A DNA stretch of 64,000 bases from JBFMFH01 sp964481395 (GTDB lineage: Bacteria > Acidobacteriota > Vicinamibacteria > Vicinamibacterales > JAKQTR01), in assembly GCA_964481395.1 (NCBI GenBank), contig CAYZYG010000004.1, forward strand, positions 28,769 to 92,768, in the 5' to 3' direction. The notes under the pieces are model-generated. The model saw nothing but the letters and a program-made list of their open reading frames with translations, did not search any database and had not been told where the DNA came from. Within the stretch, counting starts at the first letter, position 1. The number at the start of each line of letters is the position of its first letter. This document shows, piece after piece, positions 40,913 through 49,798 of this stretch. The position numbers and the translations under genes were made by a program.

Positions 40913-41815
40913 CTACCGCGCGTCGATATGCCGGTACAGGACGCGGTAGAGCGCGAACGCGGCCGGCATGGAATCGGCGGTAAACGCCACCGAATCGGGT
41001 GTTGGCCGTTCAACACCAGGGATGGATTCGGCCACCTCGGCGATGGCCGGATCGCGGTACCAGATCTGAATCCGGAACGGTCCGGCCCTGCGGGGCTCGA
41101 CCTTCCGGGCGTTGCGGACCGCCTGCGCCGCGGCGCGCTGGATCTCGTCCCGAGTTTCTGCCGTGGGCCGCAGTTCGACCGTCCGCCCGTTGAGCGCGCG
41201 CTTGACCACCACGCTGCTGGCTTCGGTCGCCACTTCCTTGATCTGCGCGACGGCAATCTGGTCGCCTGTGACCATGACCACCGGCACGCCGAACCAGTTG
41301 GCGTAGAGCGTGCTGATTCCCCCCTCGCCGACCGAGCGCCCGTTGACCTGGACGTCCGCGATGTTGGCGTTCTGCGTGTGCGCGAACACACCGACCGACG
41401 AGCCCGCTTTTGCATGGTGGCCGATGAACAACACGGCGTCGAAGGTGTCGTCCAGGCCCTCCATCATGCCGTAGCGCCTCACCGAGTTCCCGCTGATCAG
41501 TTCGGCGCGCGGGTCGACGTCGTCGCGCTGAAGGTTCTGGCCGGTGCCGTGGGAGTCGATGACGACGATGTCGGTCGCGCCGCCGTCAACGGCTCCACGG
41601 ATGGCGGCATTCACGTCATCCGCCATCAGCTTGCGGCCCCGGCCGTAGTCGGCGCCGGTCCCGCCAACCTGTTCGGGGCTGGACACGCCGCTGATGCCTT
41701 CGATGTCCGCGCAGATGAACACCTTCTTGGCGCCCTGGGCAGCCGCAGGCGCGGACAGCGCAACGACAAGCAGGCCGACAGCGGCAAACGAGGATCTGAG
41801 TGGTGTCATGGCCAT
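40913..41815 (-). CDS. M55-family D-aminopeptidase (DppA-like), exported
   Basis: 300 residues. A signal peptide (1-26, ending AAAQG) precedes KVFICADIEGISGVSSPEQV, the metal-binding start of DppA. DSHGTGQN and FIGHHAKAGSSVGVFAHT supply further zinc ligands and the catalytic region. DppA releases D-amino acids such as D-Ala from peptides. Cytoplasmic in Bacillus, it is exported here. Its ATG shares one base with the stop of the TonB receptor gene (TGATG), so the two are co-translated. This points to peptidoglycan-derived or other D-peptides as substrates. Confidence 0.9.
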   Translation of the reverse strand: MAMTPLRSSFAAVGLLVVALSAPAAAQGAKKVFICADIEGISGVSSPEQVGGTGADYGRGRKLMADDVNAAIRGAVDGGATDIVVIDSHGTGQNLQRDDVDPRAELISGNSVRRYGMMEGLDDTFDAVLFIGHHAKAGSSVGVFAHTQNANIADVQVNGRSVGEGGISTLYANWFGVPVVMVTGDQIAVAQIKEVATEASSVVVKRALNGRTVELRPTAETRDEIQRAAAQAVRNARKVEPRRAGPFRIQIWYRDPAIAEVAESIPGVERPTPDSVAFTADSMPAAFALYRVLYRHIDAR

Positions 41816-44655
41816 CAGAAGTCGAAGCGGAACCCGAACTGCTGGCGGCGCATCGGAAGCGCCTCAATGGGCAGGCCGAAGTTGGACGCCGCAAGGTTGC
41901 CCTGGTACGTGGTGAAGTTGGTCGTGTTCAACGCGTTGAACATCTCCCAGAAGGCGGTCACGCGCATGTTCTCCGAGATCCTGACGATTTTGCTGATCCG
42001 GAGATCCAGGTTCGTCAGCGCCTCGCCACGCCGGGAGTTCCGGGGTTCCGGCCGGTCGGTGAACGGGTCGTTGTCCAGCTGCGCGTTGGTCGTCACACTC
42101 CACGGCAACCCGCTGCGGTACGCGAAAATCCCGGAGGCCTGGATGTCGAACGGCAGCAGGTACGAGCCGTTGATGACGAGATTGTGGCGACGGTCGGAGT
42201 CGTCTGGCCCCTCGTCCTCAGTCAGGTCCAGCGCGTTGGTCGCCGCCCCGCCCTTGATCCCCGTCGCGTAGTTCGACGTCGTCTTCGCGAGAGTATAGGA
42301 CACACCAACACGGGCGCTGCCCTTGCGGTAGCGCGCCTGTGTCTGCAGGGCCTTGTACCGCGTCCAGCCGTCGTTGTGGTAAGCGTTGATGACTCCAAAT
42401 CGCTGGTCTGGTGTGATGTAGGCGCCGTTGACGAGGGCCACGTTGTCGTTCCTCGCGACGATGCCATCCACCCCTTGCGAGTAGACGATGTCGGCGTCAA
42501 CCGTGAGGTTGAAGGGAAGCTGGTAGCTGACGCCTCCTGAGTACTGACGTGTGAACGGAGTCGTCATGTCGTTGATGGTCACCAGCCGCTGCTTGGCGGC
42601 CGGCACCACGGACAGATCCGGCCAGTACGGGAAGTTCTGGGCGAGGAACGCGCGGAGCCGGCGGATGCTGCCCGGTCTGTCGGAAGGATTCCAGAACGGG
42701 TTGTCGAGGGAGCTGTTCGCATTCAGGGAGGCCGTGACCTCCGCGAGCAGGCTGTTGTTGATCGAGAAGATCGCGTAGTTGTTGTGACTCATGTCGTAGA
42801 AGACGCCGGCTGCCCCCCTGAACGTCATCCCTTCCCAGGGGCGCCACACGACCCCGAGTCGTGGCGAGACGTTGTGCTGCGCCTCCTGCGGCTTGAAGAA
42901 TGGCTGGCCCCCGAGGTCCCGGACGATTTGGTCGTTCTTCGTGCCGATGAAGTCGTTGACGATCATGCTGGCCCGATCGATGTCGTACCGGAGGCCGACG
43001 TTCAGCGTGAGGTCGTCACGGACGTTCCATGAGTCCTGGGCGAACGCGTTGAGGCCCCACACCGCTTTGGTGTAGTTGGGGAGCGAGGATCCGCCCGACC
43101 AGCGATCCGGGTAGCTGTCTGGGTTGTTGATGTCGAAGGCGAGGTCCTTGGGAAATGTCCAGGCTCCGTTTCGCACGTTGATGCTGTCGATGATCGTGTT
43201 GACGTGCGACGCCGTCACGCCGACCTTGACCTCGTGCCTGCCCAGCAGGATCGACAGCGTGTCGCCGATGAACAGGTCCTCTTCGGCTTCCAGCCCGCTG
43301 AAGCCGCACCCGAACGTGGCCCCGGGATAGTTGCGCCGTGCGAACGTTCCGGCAGGACCGAGTTCCAGCAACGCCGAGCCGCCGGCGCCGGCCTGGTTGC
43401 AGATGATGGGAGGCTTGTTCGACAGGAACGAGACGCGAACCTCGTTGAACGCCGCATTGGCCAGCGTGCTGGTGAGCCCGCCCACCACGGTCCAGACCGG
43501 ACCGCCGAACGTCTGGCGGGAAGACAGGACCTGCAGCGGGCCGCCCTGGTTCGTCTGCACGTTGATGCTGCGGTTGAACCGCACCGAGGACCGGTGATTG
43601 GAGGTCAGGTTGACGTCGATCTTCACGACAAACGGATGATCAGTGGTTTTCCGGCTGATCACCGTCGGCTCGCCCTGCTGACGCCAGTACTCGGAGATGC
43701 CCAGCACGTCGGTGCCCTTCGTGCTGAGGTTCTCGTTTCCCGCGAAGAAGAACATGCGGTTCTTGATCAGCGGGCCACCGACCGTGAACCCCCAACGCTG
43801 CTGGCTCATCGGCGCGGGTTCGTCGAAGTACACCGCCTCGCCATCCTCGAAGTAGCCCGCAAACGGCGCGCTGTCGAGCTTCGAATCCTGGAAGAATCCG
43901 TAGACGCGGCCCGTCAGCGTGTTGGTGCCGCTCCGTGAAATCACGTTCATGATGCCGCCCGAGGCGGTCCCGAACTCCGAGCCGAACGAATTGGTCAAGA
44001 CCTGGAATTCCTGGACCCAGTCCTGGGGAAAGGTCGACGCCTGCTTGCCGTAAAACTGCCACATCGCCGACGCGCCGTCGATGAACACGCCGCTCGTAAA
44101 CGCGCGCTGGCCGTTGAACGACAGCGACTCACCGGTCCCGGCCGCGGCATAGCCGCCGGTCCCGGTCGTCACCCCGGGCGTGAGCAGGGCGAGTGAGCTG
44201 AAGTCCCGCTCGACGACCGGCAGTTCGTCGATCTGTTCCTTCAAGACGACGGTCGCAACAGCGCTGCGCGTCGTTTCCACGAGCGACGTCTCGCTGACGA
44301 CCGTCACGCTTTCCTCGAGTCCGCCCAGCTTCAACGTGAAGTCAAGGCTCACCTCCTGGGCAACCTGAAGCACGATGCCCGTGCGCCGCTCGCTGCCGAA
44401 GCCGAGAAGCTCGACTTTGACTTCGTACTCGCCGGCGGGGAGATTGCGAAGGTAGTACTGCCCCAGTTCGCTGGTCACACCTTCGTGGATGGTGTTGGTC
44501 GCGACGTTGCGGACGGTCACCGAAGCGCCAGGCACCAGAGCCGCCTGCTCGTCGGTGACCTTGCCCTTAATGGCCGCCAGCGTCACTTGCGCGTCCACGA
44601 CGTGTGGGAGCAGGAGCACACAGACAAACGCCACCGCGCATATTCGCAAAGACAT
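41815..44655 (-). CDS. TonB-dependent receptor, Oar-like with carboxypeptidase-regulatory N-terminal domain
   Basis: 946 residues, ATG 44655 behind GGGAGGA. The signal ends near VVDAQ (23). The carboxypeptidase-regulatory-like domain (~27-110: IKGKVTDEQAALVPGASVTV) precedes the plug (SLSFNGQRAFTSGVFIDGAS, EFGTASGGIMNVISRSGTNT, ~185-260) and a large barrel ending FGFRFDF with terminal Phe. Co-translation with the M55 peptidase suggests import of peptides carrying D-residues. A promoter and three-part operator lie ~60-110 bases upstream. Confidence 0.92.
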   Translation of the reverse strand: MSLRICAVAFVCVLLLPHVVDAQVTLAAIKGKVTDEQAALVPGASVTVRNVATNTIHEGVTSELGQYYLRNLPAGEYEVKVELLGFGSERRTGIVLQVAQEVSLDFTLKLGGLEESVTVVSETSLVETTRSAVATVVLKEQIDELPVVERDFSSLALLTPGVTTGTGGYAAAGTGESLSFNGQRAFTSGVFIDGASAMWQFYGKQASTFPQDWVQEFQVLTNSFGSEFGTASGGIMNVISRSGTNTLTGRVYGFFQDSKLDSAPFAGYFEDGEAVYFDEPAPMSQQRWGFTVGGPLIKNRMFFFAGNENLSTKGTDVLGISEYWRQQGEPTVISRKTTDHPFVVKIDVNLTSNHRSSVRFNRSINVQTNQGGPLQVLSSRQTFGGPVWTVVGGLTSTLANAAFNEVRVSFLSNKPPIICNQAGAGGSALLELGPAGTFARRNYPGATFGCGFSGLEAEEDLFIGDTLSILLGRHEVKVGVTASHVNTIIDSINVRNGAWTFPKDLAFDINNPDSYPDRWSGGSSLPNYTKAVWGLNAFAQDSWNVRDDLTLNVGLRYDIDRASMIVNDFIGTKNDQIVRDLGGQPFFKPQEAQHNVSPRLGVVWRPWEGMTFRGAAGVFYDMSHNNYAIFSINNSLLAEVTASLNANSSLDNPFWNPSDRPGSIRRLRAFLAQNFPYWPDLSVVPAAKQRLVTINDMTTPFTRQYSGGVSYQLPFNLTVDADIVYSQGVDGIVARNDNVALVNGAYITPDQRFGVINAYHNDGWTRYKALQTQARYRKGSARVGVSYTLAKTTSNYATGIKGGAATNALDLTEDEGPDDSDRRHNLVINGSYLLPFDIQASGIFAYRSGLPWSVTTNAQLDNDPFTDRPEPRNSRRGEALTNLDLRISKIVRISENMRVTAFWEMFNALNTTNFTTYQGNLAASNFGLPIEALPMRRQQFGFRFDF

Positions 44656-44715
44656 GGGATCCTCCCTGTTCGTCTTCTGCCGTCGCTCGGGGGCTGCTGC
44701 GACCTGTCGTGGGGG

Positions 44716-44745
44716 AGTCTAGCCGTGGCTCCGGTGGCGTGTCAA
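44716..44745 (-). promoter_or_regulatory. Sigma-70-like promoter of the receptor-peptidase operon
   Basis: On the minus strand TTGACA (44745-44740), 18 bases, TAGACT (44721-44716). The -35 is a perfect consensus. Predicted start near 44709, ~55 bases before the receptor ATG. Confidence 0.65.
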
Positions 44746-44766
44746 CAGAAAGTTGAGGCCTTCAAC
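44742..44766. promoter_or_regulatory. Three alternating half-sites TCAAC-GTTGA-TCAAC
   Basis: TCAAC at 44742-44746, GTTGA at 44752-44756, TCAAC at 44762-44766, each separated by exactly five bases, so one half-site per helical turn. The first overlaps the -35 box. This is a likely operator for the DauR-like regulator. Confidence 0.55.
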
Positions 44767-44887
44767 AATTTTTGGTTGCCGTCGCCCTCGAAGACCTCCT
44801 CGACCTGGCGTCCGAAGACACCGGGGATACGGCCCGCCTCGTGGCGTAGGAAGGCGGGCGAAGCCCAGGCCGGGCGGCAGGCTTCGG

Positions 44888-46576
44888 TCAGTACCCTCTG
44901 GCGGACCCGGCACCGCGCGGGTCGGACGCGCCGACGAAGCGCACGGGCGTGTTCTCCGAGTTGTACTCGATCATGAGCCCATGCGCGTTCCCCAGCGCGC
45001 GCGTGGACTGCACCTTGTGACCCATCGCGGCGAGAGCGTCGCGCACGTCCTGCGGTATCGCCTCCTCGACGGAAAGGACGTCCGGCTCGACGAAGCTGAC
45101 CCGCGGCGCCGCAATCGCCTGTTCGAGGCTCATCCGGAAGTCCACCAGGTTCATCACCATCTGCGCCATCGTCTGACCGATGGTATGGCCGCCCGGCGTG
45201 CCGAGCGCCGCCCACGGGCGCTGATTGCGCAGAATGATCGTCGGGCAGTCGCCTGAGAGCTTCCGCCGTCCGGCGTGCGCGTCCATCGGGTTGCCCTTGG
45301 GCTCGAACGTGCTGTAGGCCAGCGAGTTGTTGAGCCAGATCCCGGTGCCTTCCGGCATGATCCGGCTGCCGAAGGCGTTGCCGAGCGTCTGCGTCGCGGA
45401 GACGATGTTGCCCCACCGATCGGCGACGACGAAATGGGTGGTGTGGCCGTCGGTCCCCGGTGTCGTGCCTGGTGATCCCGGAGGCACGAACGGCCGCGCC
45501 TGCTTGGGATCGATCTTCGCCGCCTCGGGACGCCAGTAGTCCTGCGAGAGCAGCCAGTCAATCGGCGGCCGTGTCACGTCAGGGTCGCCGGCGTGGCGCA
45601 GCCGGACCCAGAACCCCTGCTTCGTCGCCTCTGCGAAGTGGTGCAGCCAGGCGGCCGTGTTGTGCCCGCCCAGGTTCTTCGGGCTGAACTGGCTCATGAT
45701 GCCGAGCCGCACGAGGAAGTCGAAGGCGTTCGCGGGCGGAGATGCGGTGTAGATCTGGTAGCCGCGGTACTCGATCGAGATCGCGTCCCACCACTCCGCC
45801 TTGTCCCGCCGAAGGTCCTCGATGGAGAGGAAGCCGCCGGCTTCGAGCATGGCTCTGTGGATGGCCAGGCCGATCTCGCCCTTGTAGAACACGTCGGGCC
45901 CCTTGGCCGCAATCGTCGTCATCGTGTTCGCAAGGTCGCGCTGCACGAGCCGGTCGCCCGGGCCGAGCGGCTTCCCGTCCCGCCCGTAGAAGGCCTGGAC
46001 GTGAGGGGGGAACGCATCGAAGGTCCGCTGAATCGTCCGGGCGTCGGCGTCGCGCAGTTCGAACCCCTGTCCGGCCAGTCTGATGGCCGGTCCGAAGAGA
46101 TCGGCCCACTTGAGCCGGCTCCGCTTCTTCGCGAGCGCTTCCCAGGCGTGCAGGTTCCCAGGCGTCGACACGGCCTTGGCGCCGGTCCGGTTCCTCTCGA
46201 AGTCCGGTGTCGGCGCGCGGAACAGGTCCGAGTTGGTCGCGATGGGGATTCTGCTGCTCGCATTGAGGAACCGCACGCGCTCCTCCTGCGCGTCCCACGT
46301 CAGGATCGTCCCGTACCCGCCGAGCCCAGACATGGCTGGCTCCACGACGTTGAGGGCTGCCGCGACGGCGACCGCGGCTTCGAAGGCCGTGCCGCCGGCG
46401 CGCAGAATCTCCAGGCCCGCTTCGGTGGCGAGCGGATGAGCGCTCGACACCATGCCGCTCCGCCCTTCGGCACGCTGCAACGGCGGATCGGCCGGCTGGT
46501 CCACGACCGCCGCGCGTGGCATGGCCAGGCACGCGGCCGCCAGCAGCATCGCGACGATTACGGTTCGGCGACCCAT
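44888..46576 (-). CDS. ggt: Gamma-glutamyltransferase
   Basis: 562 residues, ATG 46576 behind TAGGAGG. A signal peptide (1-24) is followed by MVSSAHPLATEAGLEILRAG and GLGGYGTILTWD. The self-processing Ntn nucleophile is Thr379 in DGHTTHFVVAD, with GNAFGSRIMPEGTGIWLNNS and LGTPGGHTIGQTM downstream for substrate binding. The periplasmic heterodimer hydrolyses glutathione and gamma-glutamyl peptides or transfers the glutamyl group. It lies upstream of the TonB receptor on the same strand, but with 232 bases and a promoter between, so it is probably a separate unit. Confidence 0.93.
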   Translation of the reverse strand: MGRRTVIVAMLLAAACLAMPRAAVVDQPADPPLQRAEGRSGMVSSAHPLATEAGLEILRAGGTAFEAAVAVAAALNVVEPAMSGLGGYGTILTWDAQEERVRFLNASSRIPIATNSDLFRAPTPDFERNRTGAKAVSTPGNLHAWEALAKKRSRLKWADLFGPAIRLAGQGFELRDADARTIQRTFDAFPPHVQAFYGRDGKPLGPGDRLVQRDLANTMTTIAAKGPDVFYKGEIGLAIHRAMLEAGGFLSIEDLRRDKAEWWDAISIEYRGYQIYTASPPANAFDFLVRLGIMSQFSPKNLGGHNTAAWLHHFAEATKQGFWVRLRHAGDPDVTRPPIDWLLSQDYWRPEAAKIDPKQARPFVPPGSPGTTPGTDGHTTHFVVADRWGNIVSATQTLGNAFGSRIMPEGTGIWLNNSLAYSTFEPKGNPMDAHAGRRKLSGDCPTIILRNQRPWAALGTPGGHTIGQTMAQMVMNLVDFRMSLEQAIAAPRVSFVEPDVLSVEEAIPQDVRDALAAMGHKVQSTRALGNAHGLMIEYNSENTPVRFVGASDPRGAGSARGY

Positions 46577-46720
46577 GGCGTCCTCCTACGCCGTCAGTCT
46601 ATCAAGGGCCCGGGACGGTGTGTGCGGCCCGGTCCGGTTCGCCGGCGGAATCGTCAGTGGAGCCCCGGGATGGCGATGTCGTAGCCGATTGGCGGGCGGT
46701 TGCGTGAACCGTCCCGATCC

Positions 46721-48169
46721 CTACCGTCGCCAGAAGGCCGGGGTCAGGATGACGATGAGCGTGTAGAACTCGAGGCGGCCGGCAATCATCGCCGTCGCGA
46801 GCGTCCACTTGGCGATCGCCGGCAGGTGGCCGTAGTGTTCGGACGGCCCGACCAGGCCGAAACCCGGGCCGATGTTGAACATGCACGCCACCACCGACGC
46901 TCCTGCGGTCAGCATGTCGACGCCCGCGGCCGCGAGGATCACCGCGCCGACCGCGCTGACGAGCAGCGCGAGGTAGATGAGGTTCAGCAGGCTCTGGATG
47001 ACCGGCTCCGGGATGGCCTGGCCGCCGAGCCGAACGGCGAACACGCCCTTCCGCTCGACCATCCGCTTGAATTCGCGCGCGACGACGCGGACGAGGAGGA
47101 CGACGCGAGCGACCTTCAACCCGCCCGCCGTCGAGCCGGTGCATCCGCCGACGTACATCAGCCCGAACAGAATCACGTGGGGCAGCGGCGCCCACAGCTC
47201 GAAGTCCTCGGTGGCGAACCCGGTCGTCGTCTGAATCGAGACGACCTGAAACGCGGCGGCCCTGAGCGCGCGGGCGGGCTCGAACCCGGATTGCCAGACG
47301 AGCGAGACGAAGATCACGCCTGTTGCCGCGACGGCCAGCAGCACGTACGCGCGGATCTCGAAATCACGGACGAACGCCCCTGGCTTCCGCTCCATGAAGA
47401 GACGATGGTGCTGCACGAAGGAGATCCCCGCCAGCAGCATGAAGACGATGACGATCCACTCGACGAGCGGACTCTGGAACCCGGCCACGCTCGCGGTTCT
47501 CGTCGAGAAGCCGCCCGTGCCCAGCGTCGCGAACGTGTGACAGATGGCGTCGAACGCGTTCAGGCCGGCCAGCCTGAGCGCCGCATACTGCGCCACGCTC
47601 AACAGCACGTAGATCTTCCACAGCGCGATGGCGGTCTCGGTCACGCGCGGCCGCAGCCGCTCCGACTTCGCGCCCGAGAACTCGGCGCGATACAGCAGCA
47701 TCCCTCCGTGGCCGACGAGCGGCAGCACCGCAATCACCAGCAGGACGATGCCGAGGCCGCCCAGCCAGTGCGAGAAGCACCGCCAGAACTGGATCGGTTC
47801 CGGCAGCACCTCGACATTCGCCAGCACGGTCGCCCCCGTCGTCGTGAAGCCCGACGCGGCCTCGAAGAAGGCGTCAGTGTACGACGGGTAGTAGGGCGTC
47901 AAATAGAAGGGCAGCGCTCCGAACGCGGACACGCTGAACCACAGGAGCACGGTCAGCATGAGGGCGTCGCGCTGGCCCAGTTCTCGGGTGTGCCGCCGGA
48001 AAACGACCGTCAGCACGGTCCCGGCGGCCGCCGTCGCGACGAAGCTCCAGAGGAGCGGTGCCACGGGCTGCTGCCGCGCGATCCCCCACGCCACGGGCAG
48101 GAGCATCGTTCCCGCCAGAATCACAAGGAAGTAGCCGACGGCGTGGCCGATCGCGCGGTAATGGATCAT
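46721..48169 (-). CDS. trkH: Potassium uptake membrane subunit TrkH/KtrB
   Basis: 482 residues with ~10 membrane helices. The four pore loops are visible: AASGFTTTGATVL, TLGTGGFSTRTASV, SIQTTTGFATEDF and MFNIGPGFGLVGP, and the MYVGGCTGSTAGGLKV motif. With TrkA it forms the potassium channel-like uptake system of the inner membrane. Its ATG overlaps the trkA stop by four bases. Confidence 0.95.
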   Translation of the reverse strand: MIHYRAIGHAVGYFLVILAGTMLLPVAWGIARQQPVAPLLWSFVATAAAGTVLTVVFRRHTRELGQRDALMLTVLLWFSVSAFGALPFYLTPYYPSYTDAFFEAASGFTTTGATVLANVEVLPEPIQFWRCFSHWLGGLGIVLLVIAVLPLVGHGGMLLYRAEFSGAKSERLRPRVTETAIALWKIYVLLSVAQYAALRLAGLNAFDAICHTFATLGTGGFSTRTASVAGFQSPLVEWIVIVFMLLAGISFVQHHRLFMERKPGAFVRDFEIRAYVLLAVAATGVIFVSLVWQSGFEPARALRAAAFQVVSIQTTTGFATEDFELWAPLPHVILFGLMYVGGCTGSTAGGLKVARVVLLVRVVAREFKRMVERKGVFAVRLGGQAIPEPVIQSLLNLIYLALLVSAVGAVILAAAGVDMLTAGASVVACMFNIGPGFGLVGPSEHYGHLPAIAKWTLATAMIAGRLEFYTLIVILTPAFWRR

Positions 48170-49542
48170 GCGGACGACCGGTGGCCTGGGGCCAGAAACG
48201 CCTTCTCCAGCGCGGGGACGACGCTTTCCAGCGCGAACACGATGAGCCGGTCCCCCGGCTCCACTACCGTGTGCCCGCGGGGGATCACCATGGCTCCGGA
48301 CGGTTTCGCCAGGGCGCCCACGACGGCCCCCTGCGGGAAGTGGACGTCGCGCAGCGGCCGGCCGACGTACTTGCTGTCCGCGCCGGCCAGCAGCTCGATC
48401 GCTTCGGCCTCCTCGTCGCGGAACGTCGTCACCGACAGGACCCGCCCCCGGCGCACGAACTGGAGGATGCGGTCGACCGCGGCCAGCCGCGGGCTGACGG
48501 TCGTGCCGATGCCCAGGCGCTGCACCATTGACAAGTAGTTCAGGCGGTTGATGAGCGCCACAACCTTCGGCACCCCGAGGCGGCGAGCCAGCAGCGAGGC
48601 GATGATATTGTCCTCGTCGTCCTTCGTTACCGCGAGGAACGCGTTGGCCTCGGCGATGCCAGCCTCCTCGAGCGTCGTCTCGTCCGTCCCGTCGGCATTG
48701 ATGACCACCGACGTTTCGAGAATCTCGGCGATCCGGCCCGCCCTCCTGGCGTCCCGCTCGAAGAGCTTCACCTGGACGCCCTGCTTCTCGAGGTCCTGCG
48801 CCACCTGGATGCCGAGCTGTCCGCCGCCCGTGATGAAGACGCGCCTGAAGCTCGGCGGCGCCGGCAGCCCCATGAATGCGAGCATCCGGTCGAGGCTCGC
48901 CCGGCTCGTCACGACATAGACACGGTCGCCCTCGAGCAGCACTTCCGACCCGCGGGGGATGATGACCTGCGGGCCGCGGAAGATCATCGCCACCAGCGCG
49001 TCCTCGGGCGGGCCGTCCTTCGCCAGTGCTTCCAGGCTGCGCCCGACCACGCGGTTGCCCGCGTCGATGGACATGCCGACCAGGCGGACGGCTCCCCCCG
49101 CGAATTCGTGAATGTCGGACACGCCCGGCCGGCGGATGACCCGCATGATGCCGTCGGCAAGCTCCGTCTCCGGATGGATGATCAGGTCGACCTTGATGCC
49201 GGCCTTCTCCAGGACGCCAGGCCACTGCGCCACCTCGTGCGTCCGGAGCCGCAGCACCTTGATGGACGATGGCGTCTCGACCTGCGCGAGCTGGCAGACG
49301 AGCAGGTTGACCTCGTCCACGTCGGAGACGGCAATCACCATCTCGGCCTTCGCCAGGCCGGCTCTGCGCATCGTCAGGACGCGAGCCGCGCTGCCCTGGA
49401 CGACCCGGGCGTCGAGCTGCGATTCCAGTTCGGCGCACCGGTCGGGACTCGGATCCACGATGGTGATCTCGTTTCCTTCACGGATGAGGCGTCGCGCGAT
49501 GAGCGCGCCGACCTGCCCGCCGCCGGCGATGAGGATCCGCAT
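48166..49542 (-). CDS. trkA: Trk system peripheral NAD-binding subunit TrkA
   Basis: 458 residues from ATG 49542. Two RCK modules: MRILIAGGGQVGALIARRLI with acidic VDPSPDRC (1-~130) plus TrkA_C (~140-220), then VFITGGGQLGIQVAQDLEKQ (~232-) plus a second TrkA_C (~370-450). This is the full double-domain length of E. coli TrkA. It binds NAD(H) and gates TrkH. First gene of the trkA-trkH operon. Confidence 0.95.
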   Translation of the reverse strand: MRILIAGGGQVGALIARRLIREGNEITIVDPSPDRCAELESQLDARVVQGSAARVLTMRRAGLAKAEMVIAVSDVDEVNLLVCQLAQVETPSSIKVLRLRTHEVAQWPGVLEKAGIKVDLIIHPETELADGIMRVIRRPGVSDIHEFAGGAVRLVGMSIDAGNRVVGRSLEALAKDGPPEDALVAMIFRGPQVIIPRGSEVLLEGDRVYVVTSRASLDRMLAFMGLPAPPSFRRVFITGGGQLGIQVAQDLEKQGVQVKLFERDARRAGRIAEILETSVVINADGTDETTLEEAGIAEANAFLAVTKDDEDNIIASLLARRLGVPKVVALINRLNYLSMVQRLGIGTTVSPRLAAVDRILQFVRRGRVLSVTTFRDEEAEAIELLAGADSKYVGRPLRDVHFPQGAVVGALAKPSGAMVIPRGHTVVEPGDRLIVFALESVVPALEKAFLAPGHRSSA

Positions 49543-49564
49543 GGCGGGAACGAGTATAGCCCGA

Positions 49565-49650
49565 CCGGGGCCCGGGACCGGGGACCGGTTGGGCATGTCC
49601 CCAGTCCCCCTTGTCCCGACTTGACGTCATTCCCGCGCCGGCGGGAATCC
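49565..49650. repeat. Heptanucleotide array plus dRS3-like repeat, copy 2
   Basis: CCGGGACCGGGGACCGG (49572-49588, 7-bp period) is followed at 49625 by CGTCATTCCCGCGCCGGCGG and GAATCC. Together they fill most of the space between trkA and the serine hydrolase. Nothing else was seen in the remaining bases up to 49798. Confidence 0.65.
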
Positions 49651-49798
49651 GTGGATCCAGATCGGGAGTTATCGGGAGTCCGGAATCGGTGCGATGTCCG
49701 GCGGGCTCGGCGAGTCGCGCCGACCGAACCACTCGCCGGCACGAGGGAACCTGAAACGGCAGTGGACAGTGCCCTGCGAACAGGCGATAGTAGGCGCC

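Noticed and set aside
44742..45416. Long minus-strand frame through the end of the gamma-glutamyltransferase gene and the intergenic space
   Set aside because: It is a shadow of the ggt gene with no start signal and no recognisable domain.
48170..49438. Fusion of a long upstream frame with TrkH (905 residues)
   Set aside because: The upstream part is a shadow of trkA; TrkH begins at ATG 48169 with an ATGA overlap.
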